A stretch of 64,000 bases of DNA from Lentinus brumalis (Eukaryota; Basidiomycota; Agaricomycetes; Polyporales; Polyporaceae), in assembly GCA_001792895.1 (NCBI GenBank), contig MARA01000005.1:1426001-1490000 (forward strand), written 5' to 3'. The notes under the pieces were generated by a model, which was not told where the DNA came from, searched no databases, and saw only the letters and a program-made list of their open reading frames with translations. Shown here piece by piece: positions 33,971 to 44,586 of the stretch; the first letter of the stretch is position 1; each line of letters begins with the position of its first letter. The position numbers and the translations under genes are program-made.

Positions 33971-35576
33971 GGTTTATAGTGCTTGGCAAGCCCGGGCCAA
34001 GTTGGAGATCCAGCGTGCGGAAGCAGAGCAGATCAAATGGCACACAGAGGCTGGGGAAATAACGAGACATTCTCGAACGAGGAGACGTGAAGAGTCTGAA
34101 GACCAGATGGAGACACAGAGGCATACCAATTCAGTTTGGCGAGGGAGACACCCCAGAGGCGAGCTCAGAGCGCGATCACGCCTCAACTCCCCGAGCTTGC
34201 GAGAACGCAAACGTGAGTACGGCCAGCCCGAGCCCGCCCACGCGAGCATGTTGAATGTCGGAGATTGAGCGAATTACAAGCAGCGTATCAGAGAACGAGA
34301 GGAGGGCGGTTGGGGCAAGACACACGGAAGGCTGGCTATCCATCTGCGCTCTCGCAGATGTGAGCATGACCTCGCCGACTCCAGATGCAGGGCGTGGAAG
34401 CGAGATGTCGTTCGTGAGCGGCTAGGGTCGAGCGACACCAACCTGCAAAGAGCCGCCTAGTCAGCTACTACATAGCATATGCAGGGGGCGAGGAACAGAC
34501 GCACCAACGGGAGGGTACGCCCGCCTAAGAAGACGTCCACCGCGGCTCGAGGCTTATACGCTCCGCCAAAAAAAGAAAAAAAAAAAAGAAGACGTCCACC
34601 GCGTCGATCTCCGAAGAGTAGGAGCTAAGCCGCGCTCGCGAAGAGCGGTCGGGGACGATGTCGTCCCCTGCAGAGTGGGGTGAAAGAGATGGCGGTAGAC
34701 CGAACAGAAGGTCACGACCATCGTGGCAAACGATGAGAGGGTCCGGAGAGCGATTGGGTGGAAGAATCAGGTCAACATGTGCTGGGGAGGACGGCCGTTC
34801 TGTGCGGTATCTTAAGATCTTATACCTCGACTAGGTGGCTGTCCGGGGGAGGCTGGTACGGCCTGCTGACGGGAGGGAAGCGAATAGGTGCGGAGAGAGG
34901 CTAACTCGCCGGCAACGCAGACATGCTCGGGAGGCTCTTATTTCGATGCGAACCCTGCATGAGTAGTGAGCCCGAAGACAGCAGACTTGGGAGGAAAGCT
35001 CTGACAACCTGGCACTTGTTCCTCCACGATATGGGACGTGGGACGTTTTCGATACAGCAGTCGGCATCTACCTGACGATCGACCGAGTGAGTTGTCGAGC
35101 AGCGTCGAGCGTCGAGCCTGCTCCACGGCTACCTGTTGGGACGCTGATATGTACATCAGCCGAGCTCTGAGTACGCACCGGGGCATGCCAAAGAGCATGA
35201 TGCATGATGGCGCAAAGCCGTCGAAGTAGTAATCAGTGGCGCTGCACGATAGACGAGGCTGCATACTTACCTAGGGTGGCTGGCAGGCTCGGAGACACAC
35301 GCGAGGGAATGTCAGCATGCCTAATGTTGGCAACAACAATGTATAGTGTGGGGGTTGGTGGTACACGATTCCGGCCTGATGACATACACGAGACCCAGGA
35401 GATGAAAATAAGAAAACAGGGGACAACAAGGATTGTGTGTTACGTGCTGCTGTACGATGCATCGCGTTGAGGGTGGAAAGCAACAGGACAACAAGCAGGA
35501 TAGAGAGCAGTGAACTGTCCGGGTGCGACGCACGACGATAGCAGGTAAGGTTAGGGGGAAGGAATGGCCAGGTCGA
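33971..35576. other. Intergenic with a short poly(A) retro-insertion
   Basis: No supported gene over about 1.6 kb; scattered short frames on both strands. Contains the insertion at 34527-34603. Confidence 0.45.
34527..34603 (+). repeat. 41-bp poly(A)-tailed insert flanked by 18-bp direct repeats
   Basis: Bases 34527-34544 and 34586-34603 are the same 18-mer (AAGAAGACGTCCACCGCG). Between them is a 41-bp piece that ends in an A-rich run (about 34568-34585). This is the layout left by target-primed (LINE-type) reverse transcription of a short RNA. Confidence 0.7.
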
Positions 35577-36176
35577 TCATAGGCGAGTGACCGCCTTCGC
35601 GTCCAGCGGCATGCCTGCATTGCGACATATGAACAGAAGAATACTGAGGGCTACACAGAGGACTCACCCGAAGGGTCAATACCGTTGGCAGCAAGGATCT
35701 GGTTATGCCGGATCAACCGTGCCTGGTCAAAGCTGACAACGCCACAGGAGTCAGTGCAGTCCTTCCACCACGATAACCACTTTCTCCTCGGCGAACACTC
35801 TCCCCAGCTTCGCAAGAGAGAAATGAGAACACTCACTTTACCCGCTCCCGGCGCATGATGTCCAGCACCTCCTGGGTTCCGCGATCGTCGAGACCAGCCC
35901 TGGAATCGCCATCCCGGATGTTGGCCTCGATATCGAACGTCGAGGACGACATCCCAGCGTCGACCTGTTCCGCGAACGTTGACACGGGCTGGTAGTGCCC
36001 GAGTCGCGGAAACAGGGACCGCATGGGGTTGGAGAGCACAGCTCGGTACCGGAACGACACTGGAGAGAACGAAGGGTTCAGCGGGGGTGTCGGGGCGCAT
36101 GATAGCGAGCACGAGAGGGATACGCACACATTACCAGTAATGCTGAGAGAGCGAACACGGACAACCAGAAGTACAT
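35577..36176 (-). CDS. DUF2015 family small membrane protein
   Basis: Conserved fungal protein of unknown role. Exons 36176-36128, 36059-35837, then one beginning with the C before TTTGACCAG (about 35731-35668), and a last exon ending at TGA 35579-35577; every join is in phase. An N-terminal hydrophobic helix (MYFWLSVFALSALLVML) suggests a membrane anchor. Family signatures follow: LGHYQPVSTFAEQVDAG, FDIEANIRDGDSRAGLD, QEVLDIMRRERVNFDQARL, ANGIDPSG and the terminal DAKAVTRL. About 120 residues, normal for the family. It shares a very short divergent promoter with EMC5. Confidence 0.85.
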
Positions 36177-36239
36177 TGCAGCTTTCGCAGATTTATCGCT
36201 TGCGGCAGTGGCGGGGACGGGCTGCAGACCGCCGCCCCT

Positions 36240-36925
36240 CATTGGCCAGCCCATATACCCCCAGGCACGTGCTCCCACACCGCGCGCCTCCGAGGCCTGG
36301 CCGCAGTGCTCGACACCGCCGCCAACAGTCCCCAGCGCCTCGCCCTCGGTCCTCTGCACAACGTCCCCGTCATTGCCACGATGCTCGGTGGCCTCATGCT
36401 CGTCGTCGCGACCATCGCGCTCCTACATGGTCAGCCTCCATGAGTGATCAAATCCTGCTCCGCGCGCTGACGAGGACGCGTCCTGGCTGTTCGCAGCCGC
36501 GTACTCGACGTATGAACGTGAGCATCAAGTCAGCGTATAGCAGATGTCAGACACTGACGGACGGCGTTGGACAGACCTCTCGCATTTGAAGGCCCTTGGG
36601 CGTCCGGAGGGGTCACTACCGAACGACGTGAGTCCACGCAGCGATCGGATGCTCGCAGAGCTCAACGCGTCTTCACTGCCCAGATTGTCTTTGAGGCAGC
36701 AGCAGCCCTGGTGCTCGCCATTGTGGGCGCGACGGTTCGCAGTCCGCCGTTACGGGAGGTGACTTGGAGGAGCGAGATGAAGCGTCGGTACGTCGCCTCT
36801 TCCTACCATGACGTCGATGTCTGATTGTTCGCAGAGCATTGGAGGAGGAGGAGGACCCTCGGATGTCGTTTGCCAACTTCGCGCAACGAGCTGGTATAGT
36901 GCCCAAAGCACCGATATCCTCATGA
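36240..36925 (+). CDS. EMC5: ER membrane protein complex subunit 5 (MMGT family)
   Basis: Subunit of the ER insertase EMC. Exons: up to 36429, 36497-36517, 36575-36627, 36684-36787, 36835-36925; phases all agree. First helix LGGLMLVVATIALLH; then AAYSTYEHLSHLKALGRP; second helix IVFEAAAALVLAIVGATV; then the conserved REVTWRSEMKRRALEEEDP (the Glu run is one longer) and MSFANFAQRAGIVPKAP before the stop. I could not find an in-frame ATG ahead of the first exon within the 60-odd bp separating it from DUF2015. The start may lie in an unseen upstream exon or be lost by a base error. The family call is firm from the second half. Confidence 0.83.
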
Positions 36926-37911
36926 CCTTTCGTTCCCGCCTCGTCCTATCAGTGTATCTCCAGCTGTCCCTCGCTATCACAATGCTTCCAAATGTCGCAT
37001 ATTTGGCTCTTTCACTCAGCAGACGTGAGGCCTCCGTCACGTTCGTGCGCCTACGGACGGGACGTCAAGACAACAAACACTTGATCGCCAGCTGTGGTGC
37101 GGTATGATCAGGCCTATACCCCTAGGGCACGACACCATTGTATTTTGTGCGTTCTCGCCGCTCTCCCTGCGCATGGCCGGTGAGGATTTGAACACCGAGA
37201 GACTGATAACTTGACTTGTAGGAGATGAGCCCCTGCCTACATTGATTGTCTGCAAGCTACTTGCGTTTGGGGAGATCGTCGCCGACAGCGTTGCATGGCG
37301 GGGGAGGAACCAGATCGCCGGTACGCGCACGTATTCTCTTCCCTTCTTGCAGAAAGAGCTTCTGGCAGCAAGCCTTACCAGCATCCCCATACAAGTGCCT
37401 CGTCGAGATATCAGAGACCACGCGGAACGGCCATCTGTCGAAACACATGGTAAATCCTTGGTGTCGCTTGTCGCCTGCGTCGGCGGACAAGGATCGTGAT
37501 TGTGAGCCAACGTGTCCATACGCCGATGTCATCCAAAGAGTGAAGCCGTTCAAAGAAAGATTCGCTCGGAAAACGTGATTGAAAGAGAGGAGAAAGGGTC
37601 GACAAGGCGGCGATGCTACAACGACACGTTCAAGCACAAAGTACATTATAGACGAACCTTCGATGCAGCTTTTGTGAGCCTGATCTTCGCAACAGGTCAT
37701 CGATGTCGATGGTGTCTTGCTTTGTATCAACGAAGCAAAGATTGCGGTTTGTTTTCAGGCAGGTTGGCAAGTATAACAGACGCAGTTGCGTCGACACTCT
37801 GTCCCTCAGATCAGATTGCCCAACATCCTCAACGTACGTAGACAGCCTCTTGAGCGCACTCGCGCGAACCCCAGTGCTGACGGCTTGCTTCTAGCCATTG
37901 ACGACACAATC
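36926..37911. other. Intergenic, no supported gene
   Basis: Short frames only, none with recognisable protein content. Confidence 0.4.
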
Positions 37912-38463
37912 ATGCCGGCTCCGGAGATCAACATCCCCGCACTCATCCTCCCCGCACACCTACGCCTCGGCGCGACGAACTGGAGGGACTTCAAGCACGC
38001 CGTCGAGACCGCCTGTCGCGTCGCAGGCGTGGAGGACAACCTCACCCGCGTCTGGCGCGCCGGTCAGTGGAGCGCGAAGGAATGCGACGCGTGGGCGGAG
38101 CGCGATGAGCTCTGCAAAGCCATTATCACACTCAACATCCACGAGTTCTCGCGCTACGGCGTGTCCGCCGGGAAGGAGACCACGGCGCAGGAGGTGTGGG
38201 CGCAGTTGATCCAGATCCACACGCCAACGCGGTGGTTCTGGCTATGCCAATGGGTGCGGCCTTTCACGCGGCTGGAGTGGATGCTGCTTGGAGTGGTCTT
38301 CTGTTTCTTCGTGCTCCTCCTCCTTTCAGCGGAGGAATTGCAGAAGTTGCGGGCGGTGTTGGCAGAAGCCCAGGTTGGCTGCAGGTTTGAATCGCCTTTG
38401 GCGAAGAGGATGTTTCAGGACCTGGTTGGAGATGGTCGTCGCCTGAGGTACACCGGATTGTGA
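37912..38463 (+). CDS. Unknown protein: gag-like N-terminal domain with a C-terminal membrane helix
   Basis: Single exon, ATG 37912 (MPAPEINIPALILPAHLRLG) to stop 38463, 183 residues. The first about 110 residues read LGATNWRDFKHAVETACR, then a W...A...D.LC.AII.LNIHEF run and TAQEVWAQLIQIHTP. The spacing of Trp, Asp and the TA..VW..L motif recalls copia-type Gag (UBN2/DUF4219) domains, but I am not certain. A strong membrane helix follows (LGVVFCFFVLLLLSA) and a short basic tail. It could be a domesticated gag fragment or an unrelated orphan. Codon use and GC look like the neighbours. Confidence 0.55.
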   Translation: MPAPEINIPALILPAHLRLGATNWRDFKHAVETACRVAGVEDNLTRVWRAGQWSAKECDAWAERDELCKAIITLNIHEFSRYGVSAGKETTAQEVWAQLIQIHTPTRWFWLCQWVRPFTRLEWMLLGVVFCFFVLLLLSAEELQKLRAVLAEAQVGCRFESPLAKRMFQDLVGDGRRLRYTGL

Positions 38464-38599
38464 CCTTCTATGGAGTTGAAGCTACGAATATGATTGTATA
38501 CCGTACAGGATCGTACTGTCCGATATTGCTGGATTTTTCTGTCAATCACACGGCTGTGCTATGTAGAATGCATAATGATATGGGTGGACGAGATGCAGC

Positions 38600-39652
38600 A
38601 TGATGGGCGCCCAAAGTATGACTTGCTTCGCTCTACGGTGTATCGGGAAACAAGAAACACCCATGACTCCTAGCGCACCTCCGAACAGCGGGGCCTCGAA
38701 TACTCCTACCGTGCCAAACGTCACGCAGTTGCCCCATCTCAGCCATCTTCGCTCCGATTCTCCACCCCCCGTTCTCCCGATTCAGATCAAGAGCTACTCG
38801 CCACAGCTTCCTGGATGGACCACCACAAACCCAGCTGGATCCTACGACACGTCTGCCCCCGCAGTCCTCCGACTGCTCACCTGGAACGTCGACTTCATGG
38901 CTGCTGGCAGTCGGAGACGAGTCTCCTGCATCCTGGATCACCTCCGGGATATCGTCCTCCCTGATGTCTCCGGCTCTTGCATCTTGCTTCAGGAGCTCGA
39001 CTACGAGAGTTTTCAAGAAGTTCTCCTGAACGAGTGGGTGCGCGAGCACTACGCCGTCACGCCGCCTGACACGGAGTCCTGGGAGACCTACTACGGTGTC
39101 GCCACACTTGTCTCTCGGGACCTCCGTGCCTTCGATCCGCAGATGATGCCGTTCAAGAACTCCATCATGGGTCGCACCGCTCTTTTTGTAGACCTGGAAC
39201 TCTCTCTCGTGGATTCGAAAGACTCGTCGTCGCACCAGACCCGCGTTGTCCGCATCGCCAACACGCATCTCGAGTCCCTCCCCATGGGCACGGAGCGTCG
39301 ACCCGTGCAGCTTCGGCACATCGCCGATAAACTCCGCGAGGACGGCGTCACTGGTGGCGGGCTCGTCGCTGGGGACATGAACATGATCGATCCCGTCGAT
39401 CAGGACATCCATGTTCGCGCGGGACTGCAGGACGCTTGCGAATCCGATGATCCATCCGCGTTCACTTGGGGCTTCCAGCCGCCGATGCAATTCCCTCCGG
39501 GACGTTTGGATAGGATCTTCTTCACCGGAGACCACCTCGAGGTTGCGCCTGTGGAAGTCGTAGGGAAAGGCCTCAAGGTGCAGCGCACTGGCGAGTGGGC
39601 GAGTGACCATTATGGACTTATGACTACGGTTACGATCCGCTCTCTTACTTGA
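38600..39652 (+). CDS. Endonuclease/exonuclease/phosphatase protein, TDP2-like
   Basis: Mg-dependent phosphodiesterase fold. Motifs in order: LRLLTWNVDFM (metal-side Asn), LLQELDYESF (catalytic Glu), YYGVATLVSRDL, GRTALFVDLEL, IANTHLESLP (active-site His), GGLVAGDMNMIDP (Asp/Asn), FPPGRLDRIFF and ASDHYGLMTTV (final Asp-His). The set and order match tyrosyl-DNA phosphodiesterase 2 and its fungal relatives, which clear topoisomerase-linked 5' ends; the substrate is inferred. The frame is one exon. Start could be 38600 or the in-frame ATG at 38663 (MTPSAPPNSG); the N-terminal about 90 residues are low-complexity. No NLS is obvious. Confidence 0.83.
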   Translation: MMGAQSMTCFALRCIGKQETPMTPSAPPNSGASNTPTVPNVTQLPHLSHLRSDSPPPVLPIQIKSYSPQLPGWTTTNPAGSYDTSAPAVLRLLTWNVDFMAAGSRRRVSCILDHLRDIVLPDVSGSCILLQELDYESFQEVLLNEWVREHYAVTPPDTESWETYYGVATLVSRDLRAFDPQMMPFKNSIMGRTALFVDLELSLVDSKDSSSHQTRVVRIANTHLESLPMGTERRPVQLRHIADKLREDGVTGGGLVAGDMNMIDPVDQDIHVRAGLQDACESDDPSAFTWGFQPPMQFPPGRLDRIFFTGDHLEVAPVEVVGKGLKVQRTGEWASDHYGLMTTVTIRSLT

Positions 39653-40076
39653 TACATGGCGGGACGACTCGTCGGATTGTAGGCTGCCTAGGGGAACAAG
39701 GGAATGTACAGGTTGATATCTCAGCTTACTTCAATGGTGCTGCCAGCATTACTCTTACTCGCGTCGTGGTCCAACCATGTCACACATCAGTAGTAAATAC
39801 ACACATACATACGCATATACCCCTGACTACGTATGGTGCTACATAACCCTCTGATGGTGATTGATACCTCCCGGAAGTGCCAACTTCATCGAGCTGAAAC
39901 CACTGGTCCTTGAAAGAACTCCAAACCACAGGACCTGCTATATCGGGAGCTGGAGATCCATCTTATCTTATCTTACGAAACTGCGACGCCGTACATAAGC
40001 TCGCGACCTCTCTTACTACGACTTCCAATCGTCCTCTGCCTCCGACTTCTACTTACTCCACTGGAACCTCGTGCAT
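39653..40076. other. Intergenic, no supported gene
   Basis: Terminator side of the TDP2-like gene and promoter of the F-box gene; CATACA-rich run near 39800. Nothing else seen. Confidence 0.4.
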
Positions 40077-41586
40077 ATGCTACCGTATGACGTTTTGTGC
40101 ACGGTCGCATCCTTCTCGTACAGGCACGAGTTGTTTGCCTTGATGCTCGCCAGCCGGGATTTGCAACTAGAATGTGCGAAGTGCATTCTCCAGGACACGG
40201 TCGCGCTGAACAGCGACAAAGGGATTGTGTCTTTCATCTACTTCATGTGCAGGAATCAGCGCAGAAGATGGCGCTTCCTACGTTCCTTGGAATTTGGCAA
40301 CACAGACCTCGACCCATACGTCGCGGCAGAGCTCGGAAGGGTCATCTCACGGGCTTCTCGACTGGAGGTGCTCTCCTTCGAACACGCAGAGGTCACATTG
40401 GGCGCACATCCGCAGTTGGGCCTCGGGCTTGCAGCAATCTCTTCCATCAAGCATATCGAGCTCCGCCACGTCGCACAGCACGCATGCCGGATGCTGGAAG
40501 CCATGTCCTGGCCCCTGGAGACGGCTTGTCTTGAAGCATCGGAGTACGACCAGGATTGGGAGGATCCTAATTGGGGCGAGCGCATGCATCCAGCTGCGCT
40601 CCTCAAGAACTCACGTGCAACTCTGCAGTCGTTCAAATATGACATGTGGTCGGAATGCGACTTGCGTCTCCCGCAGTACCCGGTCTACCCTGCCCTGCAC
40701 GCCCTTCACTTGGTCGACTCCTGGCTTCCGCCCACTTCCCAGTGGCCCCTCACATACCCAAATCTGCGAACGCTGAAGGTGTCAAGTATCGATGGAGGCT
40801 GTCCCATCGACGATTTAACCACTACGCGCCTCACGAATGTGCTCGAGTACGCTGAGTTTGGATGCTGGCAGGAGCTCGAGCATTTCTCTGGAGGGCTACT
40901 CGATCTGTATGCCCTTGGCCTTCCATGCCGCATACTCAACGTGGAGATCAGCGTCTCGGCCAGTTCGGTGGACGCCCTGGAGCCTGCGTTGTCGAACGCT
41001 CGCCCAAGTCGCCTCACCATCAGGTTCTGGGACCGCCGCATGTTCGATGGCGATGCCCCAGGGTTGGAATTTCCTTCGCACCTTCGAATTCCTGGCATGG
41101 CCGAGGTCAGGACCATGAAGCTCGAGATCACTACCGCCGGTCCCAAACGTGGCCTTGATCTGGACCCCTTCCTCGTTGGTTACAATAACTTCGTGTCAAT
41201 CTGTTGCAGTGTGGCTGACCCTGCTACAGGAGCAAGTATACGACGCCCTTTCGCCACTCGAACTGCACGAGTTCATCCTCTACGTCGAATACCCCGATTG
41301 CAAAGACAGGCGCCGAATCATCGAGTCTGACGCCTCGGATGAGGACGAGGGCGTCGCAGTCCGTCGCCGCGCTCCGACACCGTGCGCGTTGCAAATATGG
41401 GCGGAGACTGCGGACGCGCGGGCATTGGCAAGCCGAGCCTTCAGTGCAGTCCGTTCGCTCAGGTCGTTCGAACTCATCATACACCCTCCGCGCTCGGTTA
41501 GGTCCCGGCACCCTTTCGGTTCGGCTGAATGGGAGGACCGAAGGACTATAGTACTCCGCGACGAAGTCACCACACCTACGTCCTAG
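40077..41586 (+). CDS. F-box/LRR-like protein, agaricomycete type
   Basis: Two exons, 40077-41174 and 41230-41586, in phase. It opens with a short F-box-like stretch (MLPYDVLCTVASFSYRHELF) and continues with irregular leucine-rich strands (LRSLEFGNTDLDPYV, RLEVLSFEHAEVTL, SIKHIELRHVAQHA, ALHALHLVDSWLPP, NLRTLKVSSIDGG). This architecture is hugely expanded in mushroom genomes and is thought to feed SCF ubiquitin ligases. No partner or substrate can be named. The last exon holds an acidic loop (SDASDEDEG). About 485 residues. Confidence 0.72.
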
Positions 41587-42081
41587 TGCACTCCACCAGT
41601 TCCACGGGCGATGTTCATTTTGGTCGCTCCACGCCAGCTCGGATTGGCCATCCACTCCTACAGACGGCCGTTCTCCAAGGCAGTTGTGACTCTGCTCTGG
41701 CGTGCGTCCTTTAACTTCTCCCCCTGACGCTTGGAGTCACCCCTTCCGACTTGTGCGGCAACAGACCAGCCGGAAGCTCAACGACATGCGAGGCATACGG
41801 ACAGGCCGGCGTCAGTGCCATGATGGCCTTGTGATTGACCCCGACTACCAGATTGTGGACTTTCGAGTTGAATGTGATATTAGTGGGACATCCGTACTGG
41901 TACAATAGATGACGCAGAGAGTTACCTAGATTAATTTCGGGATGTATGCAAGATGTGAGGGATATACTCCAAGAGATCTACCAGGTTACGTATGTGTCGT
42001 AACGGTCGTAAGAGGGGAAGATGGAAGCGACAACGTGTATAGGAGCCAGCCACCGACATCTCAACGTCCACATTGCCCCGC
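41587..42081. other. Intergenic, convergent 3' ends
   Basis: Short frames only; nothing recognisable. Confidence 0.4.
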
Positions 42082-44393
42082 TCAGTATGCGCAGTAGGCG
42101 ACGCAGAGAAGCGGGAAGCCGGCGTACAGGCCGATCCAGAAGACCAGGTTGCCCATGAGTCGGTTTTTCCGAATGGCCGGGATCCGGCCCAATGCGATAA
42201 GTGGAATCTGCGCGATCTGCATACGCAAACGCGCACTCTGTCAGTCTCTCCTCTGTGCGGGACGGAAACTGCAACGCACCTGGAGCAGGAAGAGGTAGAA
42301 GCGGATCTTCTTCGTCACGACCGCCATGACGAGCTCGTGCGCAGCTGCGCTGAGACAGAAGGTGAAGAACATCGCGCTCTGGCGTGTGAGCTTGTAGCTG
42401 CTCATCGTCGACGCGTAGACGTGCCGCAGCAGGAACGTGTGTACGGGCCGGTTCCACTTGCGCGAAAACTCGTCCCACGAGGTCGAGTTCCACCAGTCGT
42501 CGTAGAAGGCGCGATCGGCGAAGCTGTGCAGCGTGTCAGGTAAGCGTGTGTGACCACAGCGAGTGGCGCGGAATATGGCTTACTAGCTCAACTCGGCAAA
42601 TCCGTTGCAGATACACTCTGTGGAGCGGGTCAGTAACCCCACAGCCGACATTGTGATAACGACGCACCGAAGATGATGTAGAACAGCAGGAGGTAGGAAA
42701 TCATGAACGGCAGCGCGAGGTCGAGTAGACTCCGCGCGAAGCTCTGCTCTCTGGTCGGCGTGAGGGGTATGATGAACGTCTCCACGATGGTGTATAGGAG
42801 CGCGAACGACCCCAGGAACGCGGCGGTCTTCTCGAACACGTACAGCGGGCGGATACGGTCCGTCCGGGGGTACTCGAGCTCATACACCAGCGTCGGCGTA
42901 AGTTGGTACCATGCAAAGTCCTTGAGGGTTATATTGGCCGGCCAGCGCACATTGCCCTCGATGGGTCCAGTCAGTTCGCGTTCGAGCTCCACGTGGGTCG
43001 TGGCCAGGGAGGAGATAGCCTCCGAGGGATGGTGCATCAGGATCTCTGATGGACTAGGGGGTTTGGTGGAAATTATAGGGGAGTCGACCGACATCATCCG
43101 TGTGCCAGTGGTCTTTACTCCCGACGCGGTTGCAGTGTCGCCGTTCGCTGCTCCACCCTTGCTTGCGAGGCGCTGGCGAAGAGTTACAGCCGTGCGCGCG
43201 TCGATGTAAGAAGTCGTGCTGCCGTTGGGCGCATCGGTGGGGATATCTGGCGTGCCGCTGGGGATCGGATCCTCTTGCTGCATCATCACAGCCTCCGCCT
43301 TCCTAAGTGCGGCGTCCCATCCGCCCTCAGCTTCTGTGGCCTTCTTCAGCTGAGCAAGCGTGCGTTCCGCTCGCTCATTGGTGTATGCGAGCTGACCGTT
43401 TGTGCTGAGATAGGAGTGCATCTTCATGATCATGACCTGTGCATAAGATTGCGTCAGCAGTCTGATGCTTCACGGTATCTGCTCGCTACCAAGCCATGCG
43501 GGCACATCACATCACGCTGTAGTCTCCCCAGCCAGAGAGTTTCATCACGAGAAGTGTGTTGTAATAACTTCTCCGGGCGACTGGTTGTACTGCCGCCTGT
43601 TCTGATCCACCGGTTTGCCTGCCGCGAAGCACCTGGCGCGGGCAGTGTACCCGCCCAAGGATGTCCATTGCGCTCCACGAGCCTACTTGTGTGAACAGGA
43701 ACATCTTCATGCAGGAAGCGAAGATGCGATTTCCGTGGTGGCCCGACGAGCGTCCTTCTGGTGCGTGACACGGCGAAGAAAGGGGACTCACAAATGAGTG
43801 GAGAGTAAGGAAGCCGGATTGAACCCAAGGCCATTGGCTGCGGAGCATGTGTCAACTGTGGAGTACTCGTCTAGATCACGACTGCGTACGCACCGGTTGA
43901 AAGTCCACGTCACTGCTATGGCGAGGACAGCACACTGCCAGAGATGCTGGAGGACGATGCCGACAGGGTAGTACTTGAGCCAGCCCTTGGCGACGGCCTT
44001 CGCGAAGGGAACACAGAGGCCCGTGTTGAGCACAAGTATCGCGTCGGAGATCGCGAGGGTTATTGCGTCCCGCGAGATCATGGAGGCGAACTCGAAGTTG
44101 AGTGGTAGTCCATTCGTCTCTGTGCTGACGACGTATGTGCGGACGGCGAAGAGGAAGAGGGAGACCCAGAAGAGCGTGAAAAAGCCACGGAACTGGTTTG
44201 TCGTGCTGGACTCGTTTGTGATGTCGAAGTGGGACTTGCGGGGGGCGAAGGTGACCATGGCGCGCAGCTTGTTGGAGGAGGAGCGATAGGGCTGCGAGAC
44301 ATATAGTGTGCCCCGGGGTGTCGCAGAGGCCGTGGAGCCATTGGGCCCGGGAGAAGTTGGCGAGGCGGCTGATGAGGCTGGAGGCGAAGCCAT
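42082..44393 (-). CDS. Sterol O-acyltransferase (ACAT/ARE type, MBOAT superfamily)
   Basis: ER enzyme that esterifies sterols for storage in lipid droplets. Start ATG 44393 (MASPPASSAASPTSPGPNG), stop TGA 42084-42082. The N-terminal exon has FRGFFTLFWVSLFLFAVRTY and further helices. A middle exon carries a long cytosolic insert and then NITLKDFAWYQLTPTLVYEL and YPRTDRIRPLYVFEK. Diagnostic motifs follow: FYDDWWNSTSWDEFSRKWN, PVHTFLLRHVY, and the catalytic His in LSAAAHELVMAVV. The last exon ends in IGLYAGFPLLCVAYCAY. About six exons; introns near 43780-43860, 43440-43500, 42590-42670, 42540 and 42230 have fair splice signals but were not all checked for phase. Confidence 0.87.
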
Positions 44394-44586
44394 GGTGGCG
44401 TCAGAGGGCGTTGGACGCGCGAGACGGCAAGAGACGGTAAGTATAAGTAAGAGCTGCTCGTGCTTAGACGCACCCGCGCGACGTCATCGGCTCCTGCCTT
44501 TCTCGGCCGCGCGTCATCGCCTCTGACTACGCGACATCCCCACGGCGCGCTCGCTGAGGCTCGCTGGTCTCGGACTCTCACAAAGC

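Noticed and set aside
38633..39610. 325-codon frame opposite the TDP2-like gene
   Set aside because: It is the antisense shadow of a well-supported coding exon.
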